Of a stretch of DNA of 64,000 nt, positions 25,692 to 35,191 are shown piece by piece. A program made the translations under genes and the position numbers. Source of the stretch: Micromonospora echinaurantiaca (GTDB lineage: Bacteria; Actinomycetota; Actinomycetes; Mycobacteriales; Micromonosporaceae); assembly GCF_900090235.1 (NCBI RefSeq), contig NZ_LT607750.1:5943001-6007000 (forward strand), given 5' to 3'. Below the pieces are notes generated by a model. It saw nothing but the letters and a program-made list of their open reading frames with translations, made no database searches and was not told where the DNA came from. How positions within the stretch are numbered: the stretch's first letter is position 1; every line of letters starts with the position of its first letter.

Positions 25692-27200
25692 CTACTCCGG
25701 CCGCACCAACGGGAACAGGATCGTTTCCCGAATTCCCAGGCCGGTGAGCGCCATCAACAGCCGGTCGATTCCCATTCCCATACCCCCGGCCGGCGGCATT
25801 CCGTACTCCATCGCGCGGAGGAAGTCCTCGTCCAGCCGCATGGCCTCGTCGTCGCCCCGGGCGGCGAGCTGCGCCTGGGCCAGCAGCCGCTCCCGCTGCA
25901 CCACCGGGTCGACCAGCTCCGAGTACGCGGTGCCCAGCTCGAAACCGAGCACGTAGAGGTCCCACTTCTCGGCCAGCCCCGGCTCGCTGCGGTGCGCGCG
26001 GGTCAGCGGGCTGGTCTCCACCGGGTAGTCCCGGACGAAGGTGGGCGCCTCCAGGCCGGGGACCACCAGTTCCTCGAACAGCTCCTCGGCCAGCTTGCCG
26101 GGTCCCCACTTCGGGTCGACGGCGAGGTCCACCTTGTCGGCGTACTCGACCAGCCGGGCCCGTTCGGTGTGCACGGTCACCTCTTCGCCGAGCGCCTCGG
26201 AAAGCACCCCGTAGAGAGTCACCGAACGCCACTCGCCGCCCAGGTCGAACTCCCGGCCGTCGGCGTGGGTGACCACCGTCGAGCCACTGACCGCGATCGC
26301 CGCCCGCTGGACGAGATTGCGGGTCAGCTCGGCCATCGTGTTGTAGTCGCCGTACGCCTGGTAGGTCTCCAGCATCGCGAACTCCGGCGAGTGCGAAGAG
26401 TCGACGCCCTCATTACGGAAGTTGCGGTTGATCTCGAAGACCCGCTCCACGCCGCCGACCACGGCACGCTTCAGAAACAGTTCCGGCGCGATTCGCAGAT
26501 ACAGATCGGTGTCGAGCGCATTGCTGTGGGTCACGAATGGGCGGGCCGCCGCGCCACCGTGCAGCAACTGCAGCATCGGCGTCTCCACCTCGATGTAGCC
26601 CTGCTCGTGCAGCGAATCACGCAGACTGCGTACGGTGGCCGCGCGGGTGCGGACCATCTGGCGCGCCTGCGGCCGGACGATCAGGTCGACGTAGCGCTGC
26701 CGGACCCGGGCCTCCTCGCTGAGCGGCTTGTGCGCCACCGGCAGCGGGCGCAGCGCCTTGGCGGTGACCACCCACTGCTCGGCCAGGACCGACAGCTCGC
26801 CCCGGCGGCTGGTGATCACCTCGCCGGTCACCCCGACGAGGTCGCCGAGGTCCACCAGGCGCTTCCAGTCCTCCAGCCGCTCCGGGCCGATCCGGTCGAG
26901 GGAGAGCATCGCCTGCAGCTCGGTGCCGTCACCGTCGCGCAGGGTGGCGAAGCAGAGCTTGCCGGTGTTGCGTACGAAGATCACCCGCCCGGTGACCGAG
27001 GCCCGGTCGCCGGTGGCGGTGTCGGTCGGCAGGTCGGCGTACTTCTGGCGGATCTCGGCCAGCGTGTGGGTGCGCGGGAATCCGACCGGGTACGGCTCCA
27101 CGCCGTCGGCGAGCATCCGGTCCCGCTTCTCCCGGCGGACCTTCATCTGCTCGGGAAGGTCGTCGGCGGGATCCACTGGCACGGGCTTCTGCTCGGTCAC
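25692..27200 (-). CDS. lysS: Lysyl-tRNA synthetase, class II
   Basis: A 502-residue enzyme charging tRNA-Lys. It has an N-terminal OB-fold anticodon-binding domain (residues about 60-175, [16 protein letters not shown]) and class II motifs: motif 1 around E-V-E-T-P-M-L, motif 2 [16 protein letters not shown], and motif 3 G-M-G-M-G-I-D-R-L. Length is normal. It is transcribed toward lsr2, with a 112-bp gap between them. Confidence 0.98.
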   Translation of the reverse strand: MTEQKPVPVDPADDLPEQMKVRREKRDRMLADGVEPYPVGFPRTHTLAEIRQKYADLPTDTATGDRASVTGRVIFVRNTGKLCFATLRDGDGTELQAMLSLDRIGPERLEDWKRLVDLGDLVGVTGEVITSRRGELSVLAEQWVVTAKALRPLPVAHKPLSEEARVRQRYVDLIVRPQARQMVRTRAATVRSLRDSLHEQGYIEVETPMLQLLHGGAAARPFVTHSNALDTDLYLRIAPELFLKRAVVGGVERVFEINRNFRNEGVDSSHSPEFAMLETYQAYGDYNTMAELTRNLVQRAAIAVSGSTVVTHADGREFDLGGEWRSVTLYGVLSEALGEEVTVHTERARLVEYADKVDLAVDPKWGPGKLAEELFEELVVPGLEAPTFVRDYPVETSPLTRAHRSEPGLAEKWDLYVLGFELGTAYSELVDPVVQRERLLAQAQLAARGDDEAMRLDEDFLRAMEYGMPPAGGMGMGIDRLLMALTGLGIRETILFPLVRPE

Positions 27201-27291
27201 GGCACGCTTCCTCAGAGGGAGATGTTCGGCGGGGTCAACCCCCGAGCGTACTCAAGCACCCAGTCGCCGGTTACCGGATAACCTGCCCGGC

Positions 27292-28032
27292 ATGACCGAC
27301 CCCACTCAGGCGCTGTCGTTCGGGACGGTGGCCGCCGACTACGACCGGTTCCGGCCCCGCTATCCGCGGGAGGCGGTCCGCTGGGCGCTCACCGGCCTGG
27401 CCCCGTCCGCCCGGGTGGTGGACCTGGGCGCCGGCACCGGCATCCTCACCCGCGCGGTGCTGGCCCTCGGCCACCAGGTGGTGCCGGTCGAGCCCGACCC
27501 CGGGATGCGGGCCCAGCTCGACGCGGTGACCCCGGGCACCGTCGCGCTGGCCGGCAGCGCGGAGTCCGTGCCACTGCCGGACGGTACGGCCGACGCGGTG
27601 GTCGTCGGCCAGGCGTACCACTGGTTCGACCGGGAGCGGGCGCACGCCGAGATCGCCCGGGTGGTGCGGCCGGGCGGCGTCTTCGCGCCGATCTGGAACG
27701 TCCGGGACGAGGAGGTCGCCTGGGTGGCCGAGCTGAGCCGGATCGCCCACATCGGGGACAGCGCGGGGAACGTGATCGAGAAGTACGCCGACTTCGGCGC
27801 CGACTTCGGGCCGATCGAGCTGGGCCGGTTCGCCCACACGAGCACGCTCACCCCCGGTGAGGTGATCGAGCTGCTGCACACCCGCTCGTACTGGCTCACC
27901 GCACCGGCGAAGGAGCGCGGGAAGATCGACCGACAACTGCGTGACCTCTTCGCCACCCACCCCGACCTGGCCGGGCGGGACACCGTCGAGCTGCCGTACC
28001 AGACGCTGGTGTTCCGGTCCCGCCGACGCTGA
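27292..28032 (+). CDS. Class I SAM-dependent methyltransferase
   Basis: A 246-residue methyltransferase of the large UbiE/Methyltransf_11 group. It begins T-D-P-T-Q-A-L-S-F-G-T-V-A-A-D-Y-D-R-F-R-P-R-Y-P, with motif I V-V-D-L-G-A-G-T-G-I-L-T, acidic V-P-V-E-P-D-P-G-M-R, A-D-A-V-V-V-G-Q-A-Y-H-W-F-D and V-R-P-G-G-V-F. The Q-A-Y-H-W-F motif is typical of small-molecule methyltransferases whose substrate is usually unknown. It diverges from lysS with 91 bp between starts and stands alone. Confidence 0.85.
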   Translation: MTDPTQALSFGTVAADYDRFRPRYPREAVRWALTGLAPSARVVDLGAGTGILTRAVLALGHQVVPVEPDPGMRAQLDAVTPGTVALAGSAESVPLPDGTADAVVVGQAYHWFDRERAHAEIARVVRPGGVFAPIWNVRDEEVAWVAELSRIAHIGDSAGNVIEKYADFGADFGPIELGRFAHTSTLTPGEVIELLHTRSYWLTAPAKERGKIDRQLRDLFATHPDLAGRDTVELPYQTLVFRSRRR

Positions 28033-28089
28033 ACCACCGGCGGTCGCCGGGCGCCCGATCGGCGGAGAAGGCAGGCCGGACCGCCCGGG

Positions 28090-28848
28090 TCAGACGTTGC
28101 GGTCGTAGACCATCCGCAGGCCGATCAGCGTGATCATCGGCTCGTGGTGGGTGATCGTCCGGCACTCGTTGATCACCAGCGAGGCCAGCCCGCCGGTGGC
28201 GATCACGGCCCGCACCTCGCCCAGCTCCTCGGTCATCCGCTCGACGATCCGGTCCACCTGGCCGGCGAAGCCGAAGTAGAGGCCGGACTGGAGGCACTCG
28301 ACGGTGTTCTTGCCGATCACCGAGCGGGGCCGGGTGGCCTCGACCTTGCGCAGCTGGGCCGCGCGGGCGGCCAGCGCGTCGAAGGAGATCTCGATGCCGG
28401 GGGCGAAGGCACCGCCGAGGAACTCGCCCCGGCCGCTGATCACGTCGAAGTTGGTGGTGGTGCCGAAGTCCACCACGATCGACGGCCCGCCGTAGAGGGT
28501 GTAGGCCGCCAGGGTGTTGACCACCCGGTCGGCGCCCACCTCCTTCGGGTTGTCGATGGCGAGCTGCACCCCGGTCCGCACCCCGGGCTCCACGATCACA
28601 CTCGGCAGGTCGGCGTAGTAGCGGGACAGCATGGTGCGCAGCGAGCGCAGCGCGGCCGGCACCGTCGAGCAGGCGGCCACCCCGGTGATCTCGACGGCGT
28701 CCCCGGCGAGCAGGCCCCGGAACTTCAGCCCCAACTCGTCCGCCGTCGAGCGCGCATCGGTCTTGATCCGCCAGGAGTGCACCAGCTTGTCGCCGTCGAA
28801 GGTCGCCAGCACGGTGTTGGTGTTTCCGATGTCGATGCAGAGCAGCAC
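28090..28848 (-). CDS. coaX: Type III pantothenate kinase
   Basis: A 252-residue ASKHA-fold kinase that phosphorylates pantothenate, the first committed step to coenzyme A. It begins M-L-L-C-I-D-I-G-N-T-N-T-V, carries the P-loop-like phosphate motif, N-P-K-E-V-G-A-D-R-V-V-N-T-L-A-A, the catalytic D-F-G-T-T-T-N-F-D-V and G-G-A-F-A-P-G-I-E. Type III kinases need a monovalent cation and resist CoA feedback. panC and panD, which make the substrate, lie a few kilobases away on the same strand. Confidence 0.96.
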   Translation of the reverse strand: MLLCIDIGNTNTVLATFDGDKLVHSWRIKTDARSTADELGLKFRGLLAGDAVEITGVAACSTVPAALRSLRTMLSRYYADLPSVIVEPGVRTGVQLAIDNPKEVGADRVVNTLAAYTLYGGPSIVVDFGTTTNFDVISGRGEFLGGAFAPGIEISFDALAARAAQLRKVEATRPRSVIGKNTVECLQSGLYFGFAGQVDRIVERMTEELGEVRAVIATGGLASLVINECRTITHHEPMITLIGLRMVYDRNV

Positions 28849-28966
28849 GCCCGAAGCCTAGACAACGCGGCTACGGGCGGGCGCGCAGCGGCCGACGAAC
28901 CGTATCCTGGACGGATCGCGGCATGAACATAGGTCTATCCACGGCTGGGCCGGACGGGGAGCGGAC

Positions 28967-30058
28967 ATGTCGGGGATGTGGTGGGCCCGCGGGCGCAACA
29001 CGTTGCGCCGGCGCCGTCGGCATGTGCTGGTGCTGGCCGCGCTGACCGGTGGCGCGCTCTGGATGATCGTGCAGTCCTGGCGCTCCGGGCAGACCTTCCG
29101 CGGCGACCTCTACCTCAACATCGGCGCCGCCCTGATCATGACGCTGCTGACCTACGTGGTGCTCAACCCGCTCTTCCGCGAACTCCAGACGGTGAGCATC
29201 ATCGAGCACCCCCGGCTCGACCGGGACGCGCTGATCGAACGGGTGGCCAACTGCCGGGAAGCCGTGGCGATCCTGGAGACGTTCACCAGCATGCTGGAGG
29301 GGCCGTACACCAACCGGTTCCTCTCCGCGCTGCGGGTCGCGCTGGCCAACGGGGCGACGGTCCGGGTGCTGCTGCTCGACCCGGACTCGCCGGCGGTCCG
29401 GCTGCGGGCCGAGGAGCTGCGCCGCTCGGACGCGGCCATCGCGATCATGAACAACCTCTTCCACTTCGGCCGGCTCCAGCAGCAGCTGCCGCCGGCCTCC
29501 CGGTCCCGGCTCCGGGTACGCCTCTACAGCACCGCGCCGTCGGTGCAGATGTACCGCTGGGACGACAAGGCGTACATCTCGTTCTTCCCGGTCAGCGGCA
29601 AGACCTTCGACGCCCAGCAGATCGAGGCGTTCGTCAACACCCCGCTCGGCGAGTTCGTGGACGACCGGTTCACCGAGCTGTGGGAGACCGCCCCGGTACG
29701 CGACCTCGACTCCTGCCTGAGCCTGCAACTCTGCCTCCGCCAGGACGGGCGCGACCTGGAGACCTGCGAGGCCCGCTACGTGCGGGTGGACGGCACCTGG
29801 TACATCGCCGGCAGCGACCTGGTCCGGAACGTGGCCCGGCACGGGTTGGCCGGGCTGAGCGTGGTGCTCCAGCGGCCGGAGGCCGCCGGCCAGACCTTCG
29901 CCCTGGGCGAGGCCGACGAGCTGGAGCCCGGGATCTACCACCGCGCGCTCCAGCTCTTCCGGGCCAAGTACGGCCTGGACCACCGGGACGACACCGAGAA
30001 CCAGGTGATCTTCAACCTGGTGGGGCCGGCCGCCCTGCCCACCCGGGCCGCGGCCTGA
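28967..30058 (+). CDS. Two-TM protein with phospholipase-D-like domain lacking HKD
   Basis: A 363-residue protein with two membrane helices (about residues 21-38 and 47-66, with T-L-L-T-Y-V-V-L-N-P-L-F-R-E-L-Q) and a cytoplasmic domain. That domain has the strand-helix pattern of the PLD superfamily (A-N-G-A-T-V-R-V-L-L-L-D-P-D-S-P-A-V, then V-Q-M-Y-R-W-D-D-K-A-Y-I-S-F-F-P). The catalytic H-x-K-x4-D is not present, so it is likely a binding or sensory version, similar to DUF5919-type domains. Start ATG at 28967 gives a basic N terminus. Function unknown; it stands between coaX and nadC. Confidence 0.7.
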   Translation: MSGMWWARGRNTLRRRRRHVLVLAALTGGALWMIVQSWRSGQTFRGDLYLNIGAALIMTLLTYVVLNPLFRELQTVSIIEHPRLDRDALIERVANCREAVAILETFTSMLEGPYTNRFLSALRVALANGATVRVLLLDPDSPAVRLRAEELRRSDAAIAIMNNLFHFGRLQQQLPPASRSRLRVRLYSTAPSVQMYRWDDKAYISFFPVSGKTFDAQQIEAFVNTPLGEFVDDRFTELWETAPVRDLDSCLSLQLCLRQDGRDLETCEARYVRVDGTWYIAGSDLVRNVARHGLAGLSVVLQRPEAAGQTFALGEADELEPGIYHRALQLFRAKYGLDHRDDTENQVIFNLVGPAALPTRAAA

Positions 30059-30142
30059 GCCGACCGGCGCGGCGACCCGATCCACCGCGCCGGCCAGCCC
30101 GTGGTGACCGCCCGGCGGCCGACGCCGCCGTCGGCCGGAGCG

Positions 30143-31039
30143 TCACTCGGTGCGCAGGTCCATCGCGATGTCGAGGATCGGCGAGGAGTGGGTCAGCCCG
30201 CCGACCGAGAGGAAGTCGACGCCGGTCGCCGCGTACCGGGCGGCCACCGCCAGGGTCAGCCCGCCGGTCGCCTCCAGCTCGGCCCGGTCGCCGACCGCGG
30301 CCACCACCTCGGTCAGCACCTCCGGCGTCATGTTGTCGCAGAGCAGGAAGTTCGCGCCGGCCTCGACCGCCTCCACCGCCTCGGCCAGCGTGGTCACCTC
30401 CACCTGCACCGGCACGTCCGGGAACGCGTCCCGGACCCGCCGGTACGCCGGGGTGATGCCGCCGGCCGCCAGCTTGTGGTTGTCCTTGATCATGGCGACG
30501 TCGTGCAGCCCCATCCGCTTGTTCGTGCCGCCGCCGGCCCGGACCGCGTACTTCTCCAGAGCGCGCAGGCCCGGGGTGGTCTTGCGGGTGTCGAGCACCA
30601 TCGCCTTGGTGCCGGCCAGCGCGTCCGCCCAGGCCCGGGTGTGGGTGGCCACCCCGGACATCCGGCAGAGCAGGTTGAGCGCGGTCCGCTCGGCGGTGAG
30701 CAGCAGCCGGGTCGGCCCGGTCACCGTGGCCAGCACGTCGCCGCGGGCCACCCGCGCGCCGTCCCGCGCGACCAGCGACACCTCGACCGTACGCGCGCCG
30801 CCGGTCACCTCGCCGACCAGCTCGAACACCGTGGCCGCCACGGCCAGCCCGGCCACCACGCCGTCCGCGCGGGCCACCAGGTCGGCCGTGTCCATCTGCT
30901 CGACCGGGATGGTGGCGACGCTGGTGACGTCCAGGAAGTCCGGGCCCAGGTCCTCGACCAGGGCGTCCTCGACCACCCGGCGCACCCGGGCCGGGTCGAG
31001 CCCCGCCGCCCGCAACGCCCGCTCGGTCGACTCCGTCAT
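30143..31039 (-). CDS. nadC: Nicotinate-nucleotide pyrophosphorylase (carboxylating)
   Basis: A 298-residue enzyme converting quinolinate and PRPP to nicotinate mononucleotide in de novo NAD synthesis. Signatures are E-D-L-G-P-D-F-L-D-V-T-S, the E-R-T-A-L-N-L-L-C-R-M-S-G-V-A-T segment, T-R-K-T-T-P-G-L-R, the G-G-G-T-N-K-R-M-G-L loop with K-D-N-H, and the V-E-V-T-T-L-A-E-A-V-E strand. Its ATG overlaps the nadB stop by four bases, so nadB and nadC are coupled. nadA is not in the window. Confidence 0.96.
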   Translation of the reverse strand: MTESTERALRAAGLDPARVRRVVEDALVEDLGPDFLDVTSVATIPVEQMDTADLVARADGVVAGLAVAATVFELVGEVTGGARTVEVSLVARDGARVARGDVLATVTGPTRLLLTAERTALNLLCRMSGVATHTRAWADALAGTKAMVLDTRKTTPGLRALEKYAVRAGGGTNKRMGLHDVAMIKDNHKLAAGGITPAYRRVRDAFPDVPVQVEVTTLAEAVEAVEAGANFLLCDNMTPEVLTEVVAAVGDRAELEATGGLTLAVAARYAATGVDFLSVGGLTHSSPILDIAMDLRTE

Positions 31040-32739
31040 CGCGTCTCCTCCCACTCCTGCGCCAACCGGCCCTGCGCCCCGATCGCACCGACCAGGTGGC
31101 CCAGCCACCGCTCGTCGGCCGTCGGGAAGTCCTCCCGCCAGTGGCAACCCCGGGTCTCCCGGCGGGCGTACGCGGCGGCGACCAGCGTCGACGCCACCGT
31201 GACCAGGTTCGTCGCCTCCCAGTCGGCGGTGCGCGGGGTGCCCCGTCCGGCGCCGACGTCGCCCAGCGTCGCCGCGGTCTCCGCCAGCGTCGCCGCCGAG
31301 CGGAGCACGCCGGCGCCCCGGGTCATCGCCCGTTGCAGCACCGGGGTCGCCGCGGCCGGCACCACCCAGCCCGCGCCGCCGACCCAGGCGCCGGTCGGCG
31401 CCGGCTGTGCCTGCTCGGGCAGGCCGGTGGCGACGTGCTCGGCGATCCGCCGGGAGAAGACCAGCCCCTCCAGCAGCGAGTTGCTGGCCAGCCGGTTCGC
31501 GCCGTGCACGCCGGTGCAGGCCACCTCACCACAGGCGTACAGGCCGGGGATGGAGGTGCGGCCGTGCAGGTCGGTGCGGACGCCGCCGGAGGCGTAGTGC
31601 GCGGCCGGGGCGACCGGGATCAGGTCCACCGCCGGGTCCACCCCGATGGCCAGGCAGGACGCCACGATGGTGGGGAACCGCTGGGCCAGCCAGTCCCCGC
31701 CGAGGTGCCGGGCGTCCAGGAAGACGTGGTCGGCGCCGGTGGCCAGCAGCACCCGGTGGATGCCCTTGGCCACCACGTCCCGGGGGGCCAACTCGGCCAG
31801 TTCGTGCTGGCCGACCATGAACCGTTTGCCGTCGGCGTCGACCAGGTGGGCGCCCTCGCCGCGCAACGCCTCGGAGACCAACGGCTGCTGGGCGTGCCCG
31901 GCGCCGGGCACCCGGACCTGCTCCGGCACGATCAGCGCGGTCGGATGGAACTGGACGAACTCCACGTCGGTCACGGCCGCGCCGGCCCGCATGGCCAGCG
32001 CCACCCCGTCGCCGGTGGACACCGCCGGATTGGTGGTGGCCGCGAAGACCTGCCCCATCCCGCCGGTGGCCAGCACCACCGCCCGGGCCAGGATCGCGCC
32101 GACCCCGTCCTCGCTGCCCTCGCCGAGCACGTGCAGGGTAATCCCGCAGGCCGGGCCGAGCCCGCCCGGGCCGTCACCGGGCGCCCGGAGCAGGTCCAGC
32201 ACCAGGGCGTGCTCGACCAGCCGGATCCACGGGTCGCGGCGTACCGCCGCGTGCAGCGCCCGCTGCACCTCGGCCCCGGTCGCGTCGCCACCGGCGTGCA
32301 CGATCCGGTTGGCCCGGTGCCCGCCCTCGCGGGTCAGCATCAGCGAACCGTCCGGGTTGCGGTCGAACTCGGCGCCGATCCGCATCAGCTCACGCAGCCG
32401 GGTCGGCCCCTCCTCGACCAGCACCCGCACCGCGGCCGGGTCGCAGAGGCCGACCCCGGCGACCTCGGTGTCGACGGCGTGCGCGGCCGGGGTGTCGTGC
32501 GGGTCGAGCACCGCGGCGATGCCGCCCTGCGCCCAGCGGGTCGACCCGTCGTCGATGTTGACCTTCGTGACCACGGTGACGTGCAGCCCCGCCTCCCGCA
32601 GGTGCAGCGCGGCGGTGAGCCCGGCCACCCCGGAGCCGACCACGATCACGTCGGTGGTCTCCACCCAGCCGGGGGCGGGCGCGACCAGCAGCGACGGCAG
32701 GGCCGGCAGGGCCGGCAGGTCGAGCGTCGGAAGGTCCAT
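31036..32739 (-). CDS. nadB: L-aspartate oxidase
   Basis: A 567-residue FAD enzyme of the succinate dehydrogenase flavoprotein fold that oxidises aspartate to iminoaspartate for NAD synthesis. The dinucleotide motif V-I-V-V-G-S-G-V-A-G-L-T-A-A-L is near residue 35, then D-D-G-S-T-R-W-A-Q-G-G-I-A-A, G-E-V-A-C-T-G-V-H-G-A-N-R-L-A-S-N-S and the C-terminal helical domain. ATG 32739 (MDLPTLDLPALPALPSLLVA) was chosen over a TTG four codons upstream. The Leu/Pro-rich 25-residue leader is unusual. Coupled to nadC by ATGA. Confidence 0.95.
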   Translation of the reverse strand: MDLPTLDLPALPALPSLLVAPAPGWVETTDVIVVGSGVAGLTAALHLREAGLHVTVVTKVNIDDGSTRWAQGGIAAVLDPHDTPAAHAVDTEVAGVGLCDPAAVRVLVEEGPTRLRELMRIGAEFDRNPDGSLMLTREGGHRANRIVHAGGDATGAEVQRALHAAVRRDPWIRLVEHALVLDLLRAPGDGPGGLGPACGITLHVLGEGSEDGVGAILARAVVLATGGMGQVFAATTNPAVSTGDGVALAMRAGAAVTDVEFVQFHPTALIVPEQVRVPGAGHAQQPLVSEALRGEGAHLVDADGKRFMVGQHELAELAPRDVVAKGIHRVLLATGADHVFLDARHLGGDWLAQRFPTIVASCLAIGVDPAVDLIPVAPAAHYASGGVRTDLHGRTSIPGLYACGEVACTGVHGANRLASNSLLEGLVFSRRIAEHVATGLPEQAQPAPTGAWVGGAGWVVPAAATPVLQRAMTRGAGVLRSAATLAETAATLGDVGAGRGTPRTADWEATNLVTVASTLVAAAYARRETRGCHWREDFPTADERWLGHLVGAIGAQGRLAQEWEETR

Positions 32740-32813
32740 GCCCCCAGTCAACCCGAACGCCCCTCGCCCGGGGCGGCGGGGGCGGGACGAGTGGTTTGGG
32801 ATACGCCGTCCGG

Positions 32814-33710
32814 CTACCGGGTGCGCACCGGCAGGCCGGCCGGACCGGCGCCCTTGAGCGAGCCGGTCACCGTACGGTCGCTGAGCCAGAGGTGGCAGCG
32901 GACCCCCCGGTCACCCACCCGCCACCGCCCGGCTCCCGGCGGGCGGACCACCACCCCGCTGCGGAAGCGCAGGTCCGCGTCGTTGGGCACGCCGACGTAC
33001 CGGGCGAGGACCGAACGGCAGCCGGCGTAGAGCGGCAACCAGTCGGCGTCCCGGCTCGGGTACGGCAGGTCCGGCGCCCGCCACACCCCGACGAACTCGG
33101 CGTCGTGGCGGGTGGCGCACTCCACCGGAAGCAGCGACCCGACGGCCCCGCCCCGGCCGCCGCGGGTCCGCTGGCAGCCCAGCCGCAGCGGGGACGCGCC
33201 CCGCAGCGCGTCCCGCAGGCTGCCGGTGCGGGTCACCACGGTGGCCGCCGCCTCGACCGTGGTGAGTTCGGTGAGGTCGCAGCGGAACCAGCGGGAGCCG
33301 GCCGCCCAGCCGGGCCCGGAGGGCACCGCGACCGCCAGCCGCAGCCGCCCGACCCGCCACTCGTCGCCGACGTACTCGCTGGCCCTGCCGTCGCACTCGG
33401 CGAACGCGCCGCGCAGCTCGGTCGAGCCGCTGGCCGGCGGGGTCGCCCGGGCGGCCGGGAACGCGCCGACGTGCACCGTCTCCACCCGGTGCGGGGCGGC
33501 GCAGTCCACCGGCTGGTACGCCGACAGCGGCACCACGTCGGTGAAGTCCGCCTCGTGGCAGACCCCGGCGGCCGGGGTGAACGGCCCCGGCGCGGGCAGG
33601 GCGGCCCAGTCGTCGACCAGGTCGCCGTCCAGCCCTCCGGCGCCGCCGCAGCCGGCCAGCAGGGCGCCCGTGACGACAGCTGCGAGCAGGGTGGTCATCG
33701 CACGGCGCAT
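32814..33710 (-). CDS. Septum-formation-family lipoprotein
   Basis: A 298-residue lipoprotein: signal M-R-R-A-M-T-T-L-L-A-A-V-V-T-G-A-L-L then lipobox L-A-G-C-G. The mature part contains two copies of a roughly 100-residue module with conserved cysteines and the H-D-A-E-F-V-G-V-W type motif (second copy; first copy P-H-R-V-E-T-V-H-V-G-A-F). This matches the actinobacterial septum formation family, named after a Mycobacterium gene but of unproved biochemical role. About six cysteines could form disulfides. It is upstream of, and on the same strand as, nadB, with a 74-bp gap to that gene's start. Confidence 0.75.
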   Translation of the reverse strand: MRRAMTTLLAAVVTGALLAGCGGAGGLDGDLVDDWAALPAPGPFTPAAGVCHEADFTDVVPLSAYQPVDCAAPHRVETVHVGAFPAARATPPASGSTELRGAFAECDGRASEYVGDEWRVGRLRLAVAVPSGPGWAAGSRWFRCDLTELTTVEAAATVVTRTGSLRDALRGASPLRLGCQRTRGGRGGAVGSLLPVECATRHDAEFVGVWRAPDLPYPSRDADWLPLYAGCRSVLARYVGVPNDADLRFRSGVVVRPPGAGRWRVGDRGVRCHLWLSDRTVTGSLKGAGPAGLPVRTR

Positions 33711-33856
33711 CCGCGGCCTCCCCCAACCACCGACCGTCTTCCGACGGTGTGCTCAGGGTAACCAGGAATGACCTTCCGGTGACAGACCGGAGGCGGGGTC
33801 GGAAACCTGCCACCGGTGACGGGACGGTCGGGCGGCCGGCCGCCGACCGGAACGGC

Positions 33857-34279
33857 TCAGACGGCGGCGAACGGGCTGGGCACCGGGTCGCCGGCCATGC
33901 CCGGGGCCACCCCGGCCGGGTCGGCGCCCAACTCGATCACCCGGTTGTCCGCGTCCACGTGCACCACCCGCGGCTGGTACGCGCGGGCCTCGGCGTCGTC
34001 CATCTGCCCGTACGAGATCAGGATGACCAGGTCGCCCGGGTGCACCAGGTGCGCGGCGGCACCGTTGATGCCGATCACGCCGCTGCCCCGCTCGCCGGGG
34101 ATGACGTACGTCTCCAGCCGGGCGCCGTTGGTGATGTCCACGATCGCCACCTGCTCGCCGGGGAGCAGGTCCGCGGCGTCCAGCAGATCCTGGTCCACGG
34201 TCACCGAGCCGACGTAGTGCAGGTCGGCCTGGGTCACCGTGGCCCGGTGGATCTTCGACTTGAGCATGGTCCGCAGCAT
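33857..34279 (-). CDS. panD: Aspartate 1-decarboxylase
   Basis: A 140-residue pyruvoyl enzyme making beta-alanine. It starts [16 protein letters not shown] and self-cleaves between Gly24 and Ser25 (H-Y-V-G-S-V-T-V-D), giving the pyruvoyl cofactor on Ser25. [18 protein letters not shown] and D-L-V-I-L-I-S-Y-G follow. It lies 11 bp after panC, which joins beta-alanine to pantoate. Confidence 0.97.
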   Translation of the reverse strand: MLRTMLKSKIHRATVTQADLHYVGSVTVDQDLLDAADLLPGEQVAIVDITNGARLETYVIPGERGSGVIGINGAAAHLVHPGDLVILISYGQMDDAEARAYQPRVVHVDADNRVIELGADPAGVAPGMAGDPVPSPFAAV

Positions 34280-34290
34280 CGGGGTGCCTT

Positions 34291-35160
34291 TCACGCGTGC
34301 GTGGTGGGGTTCGGGATCGCCGGGGCGAGCCGGATCGCCGTGTTGTCGATCAGCCGGGTGTTGCCGACCCAGGCCGCGATGAGCAGCCGGGCCGGGCCGG
34401 CGACCGGTCCCGGCTCCAGGTCCGGGTCGGTGAGCACCAGGTAGTCCAGCCGTGCGCCGGGCGTACCGGCACCGAAACCGGCATGGGCGGCGGCCAGCAC
34501 GGCGCCCGCGTCCAGCCCGCGGTCGGCGGCCTCCGCGCCGGCCCGCAGCGCCGCCGAGAGGCTGAGCGCGGCCTGCCGCTCGGTCGGCGAGAGGTAGCGG
34601 TTGCGGCTGGACAGGGCCAGCCCGTCCGGCTCCCGTACGGTCGGCACGCCGACCACTTCGACCGGCACGTCGAGGTCGCGGGCCATCCGCCGCACCAGGG
34701 TCAGCTGCTGGTAGTCCTTCTCGCCGAAGAACGCCAGGTCGGGGCGGGTCAGCTGGAGCAGCTTCAGCACCACGGTGAGCACCCCGTGGAAGAAGCCGGG
34801 CCGGCTGTGCCCCTCCAGGTCCTCGCCGAGCTGGCCCGGATTGACCCGGACCCGGGGCTGGCCGTCCGGGTACATCTCCGCCACCGAGGGGGCGAAGACC
34901 AGGTCGGCGCCGGCTCGCCGGCAGACCTCCAGGTCGGCGTCGAGGGTACGCGGATAGCGGTCGAAGTCCTCGTTCGGGCCGAACTGCAACGGGTTCACAA
35001 AGATGGTGACCAGCACGTGGTCGGCCCGCTCCCGGGCGGCCCGCAGCAGCGCCTCGTGGCCCGAGTGCAGGGCGCCCATGGTCATCACGACGCCCACGGT
35101 GCCCTTCAGCCCGCCGCGCGCCGCGGCCAGCTCGGCCCGGGTGTGCACCAGTTCCGTCAC
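34291..35160 (-). CDS. panC: Pantothenate synthetase
   Basis: A 289-residue ATP-dependent ligase condensing pantoate with beta-alanine. It has [11 protein letters not shown] (HIGH-like ATP site), [35 protein letters not shown] and [11 protein letters not shown]. Start is GTG. It lies 31 bp after the DUF2520 gene in a DUF2520-panC-panD unit, the order also seen in mycobacteria. Confidence 0.97.
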   Translation of the reverse strand: MTELVHTRAELAAARGGLKGTVGVVMTMGALHSGHEALLRAARERADHVLVTIFVNPLQFGPNEDFDRYPRTLDADLEVCRRAGADLVFAPSVAEMYPDGQPRVRVNPGQLGEDLEGHSRPGFFHGVLTVVLKLLQLTRPDLAFFGEKDYQQLTLVRRMARDLDVPVEVVGVPTVREPDGLALSSRNRYLSPTERQAALSLSAALRAGAEAADRGLDAGAVLAAAHAGFGAGTPGARLDYLVLTDPDLEPGPVAGPARLLIAAWVGNTRLIDNTAIRLAPAIPNPTTHA

Positions 35161-35191
35161 GCGGCACCTCCGCCGGTCGTCACCTGCTCGC

